From: Exiguobacterium sp018617385
GTDB lineage: Bacteria; Bacillota; Bacilli; Exiguobacteriales; Exiguobacteriaceae
Direction: 5' to 3'
NCBI RefSeq assembly: GCF_018617385.1
Contig: NZ_JACSKA010000001.1
Coordinates: 682,001 to 746,000 of the forward strand
Length of the DNA: 64,000 nucleotides
A program made the translations under genes and the position numbers. Under the pieces are notes generated by a model. That model searched no databases. It was not told the origin of the DNA and saw nothing but the letters and a program-made list of their open reading frames with translations. The stretch's first letter is position 1, and every line of letters begins with the position of its first letter. Shown here one piece after another: positions 63,176-64,000 of the stretch.

Positions 63176-63210
63176 GTATACATTCCCCTTTCTGAATTTG
63201 ACTCTTTTTG

Positions 63211-63219
63211 TCTATACCA
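63211..63219 (-). promoter_or_regulatory. Extended -10 of the SDR gene
   Basis: Minus-strand TG-G-TATAGA, an extended -10 36 bp before the start. No good -35, and no convincing sigma-B promoter was found. Confidence 0.4.
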
Positions 63220-63277
63220 CACCCATTGAAAACTAATCGCTCATTCAAAAAATGGAATGAAATTGAAAAATGAACGC

Positions 63278-63306
63278 TTGCGAATGAATGTTCATTCATT
63301 TATGAT
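63278..63306 (+). promoter_or_regulatory. fadN promoter containing a FadR-like palindrome
   Basis: -35 TTGCGA (63278-63283), 17-bp spacer, -10 TATGAT (63301-63306). The spacer is almost wholly the palindrome AATGAATGTTCATTCATT (63283-63300), close to the B. subtilis FadR operator TGAATGANTANTCATTCA. Repressor binding there would block the promoter. Confidence 0.7.
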
Positions 63307-63350
63307 AGAAGAGTAAACACGATGGTGATTGCGATTTTTTTTACGCGTGA

Positions 63351-63368
63351 AATGAATCACTATTCATT
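63351..63368. promoter_or_regulatory. Second FadR-like palindrome
   Basis: AATGAATCACTATTCATT, an 18-bp palindrome with 7-bp arms, lies between the promoter and the fadN ribosome site. Same layout as the first site, so probably a second operator. Confidence 0.55.
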
Positions 63369-63389
63369 CTCATTTTAGGGGGGAACACT

Positions 63390-64000
63390 ATGACGAGTCA
63401 CATCGAACAATCAACCGACCTCCGTTTGACGAACTCAATTCGTTTTGCGGTCGTCATCGGTTCAGGAGTAATGGGGGCGGGGATTGCGGCTCACTTGGCG
63501 AACGCGGGGATTCGTTCGCTCATGCTCGACATCGTACCACGTGAATTGACAGCTAAAGAGGAAGCGAAAGGGTTGACGCTCGAGTCATCAGAAGTACGCA
63601 ATCGCATCGCCTCAGAAAACCGTCAAAAACTACTGAAACAAAATCCGGCACCACTCGCGACAGCCGATCATCTCAACTTCATCGAAGTCGGGAACTTAGA
63701 AGATGACTTAGAGCGTTTGAAAGAAGCGGATTGGGTCATCGAAGTCGTCGTCGAACGTCTTGATGTGAAGCAACAACTCTTCGAGAAGATTGCACCTTAC
63801 ATCCGTGAAGATGCGATTCTCAGCTCGAACACGTCAGGGATCTCCATCGAAGCGATGGCAAGTGCCCTTCCGGAAGGATTGAAATCACGCTTCCTCGGCA
63901 CACACTTCTTCAACCCACCACGTTACTTGAAGTTGCTCGAACTCATCCCGACGGAGAAGACAGCCCGTCCGGTCATCGACTTCATGTCACGTTTCGCGGA
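63390..64000 (+). CDS. fadN: 3-hydroxyacyl-CoA dehydrogenase, N-terminal part (runs off the window)
   Basis: Fatty acid beta-oxidation enzyme. Only about 203 codons are present. The NAD-binding motif GSGVMGAG is at 24-31, followed by the family segments VIEVVVERLDVKQQLF, SSNTSGIS and LGTHFFNPPRYL of the 3HCDH domain. The ATG follows TTAGGGGGG. Upstream FadR-like operators fit release by acyl-CoA. In Bacillus fadN leads an operon with fadA and fadE; the rest lies outside the window. Confidence 0.93.
   Translation, partial: MTSHIEQSTDLRLTNSIRFAVVIGSGVMGAGIAAHLANAGIRSLMLDIVPRELTAKEEAKGLTLESSEVRNRIASENRQKLLKQNPAPLATADHLNFIEVGNLEDDLERLKEADWVIEVVVERLDVKQQLFEKIAPYIREDAILSSNTSGISIEAMASALPEGLKSRFLGTHFFNPPRYLKLLELIPTEKTARPVIDFMSRFA

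Noticed and set aside
62273..63240. Sigma-B promoter for the SDR gene
   Set aside because: GTTT and GGGTAT-like elements are present but with the wrong spacing.

Overview
The window is a bacterial chromosome segment from a Bacillales Firmicute, most likely Exiguobacterium. The grounds are the Bacillus-like gene order (uvrBA, hprK-lgt-ppaX, trxB-rapZ-yvcK-whiA, cggR-gapA-pgk-tpiA-gpmI-eno, secG-est-rnr-smpB-ssrA), Gram-positive ribosome binding sites, Bacillus-type LexA, CtsR, CcpA and FadR sites, and a tmRNA tag reading GKTNTQLAAA. The genus is an inference from gene content.

Layout. 1-1.1 kb: glycerol uptake (glpF, 5' part of glpK) on the minus strand. 1.5-7.6 kb: SOS-controlled uvrB-uvrA, then a YvlB-like protein. 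8.1-11.0 kb: hprK, lgt, ppaX and an acetyltransferase, overlapping or nearly so. 11.3-17.1 kb: TPR protein, trxB, rapZ-yvcK-whiA, and a ribbon-helix-helix protein where Bacillus subtilis has crh. 17.2-21.4 kb: UPF0316 protein, a MerR-type regulator, clpP, tRNA-Arg, rpoN and a glutaredoxin-like protein. 21.4-28.6 kb: the glycolytic operon cggR-gapA-pgk-tpiA-gpmI-eno. 28.6-34.2 kb: a Bacillales-type hairpin repeat, a kinase-like protein, a tiny membrane protein, galU with two glycosyltransferases, and a YitT protein. 34.3-38.7 kb: secG, est, rnr, smpB and tmRNA.

From 38.8 to about 48.5 kb lies an accessory stretch of small, mostly unrecognised genes starting just after ssrA, a common insertion hot spot: a 200-aa protein paired with an HNH nuclease, small membrane proteins, an Xre regulator with a membrane partner, a DUF418 protein and an SDR-like protein. 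No integrase or duplicated ssrA end was found. Beyond it are a SulP transporter (48.5 kb), an SOS-controlled Y-family polymerase operon (yqjW/uvrX plus a YolD-like gene), an accessory Sec pair (secA2 and an S-layer assembly slaP homologue), an exported metallophosphatase with C-terminal Ig-like repeats, cstA, a hemolysin III family protein, proline dehydrogenase, a short AT-rich gene, an SDR oxidoreductase, and the start of fadN.

Regulation is unusually readable. There are cre-like sites at glpF, cstA (two) and the proline dehydrogenase gene, LexA boxes at uvrB and yqjW, a CtsR box on the clpP -35, FadR-like palindromes at fadN, a CggR-type operator before cggR, and a 19-bp-spacer promoter before the merR-type gene. 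Catabolic genes (glycerol, proline, fatty acids, peptide/carbon starvation) thus surround the HPr kinase/phosphatase genes and the glycolytic operon that set the CcpA signal.
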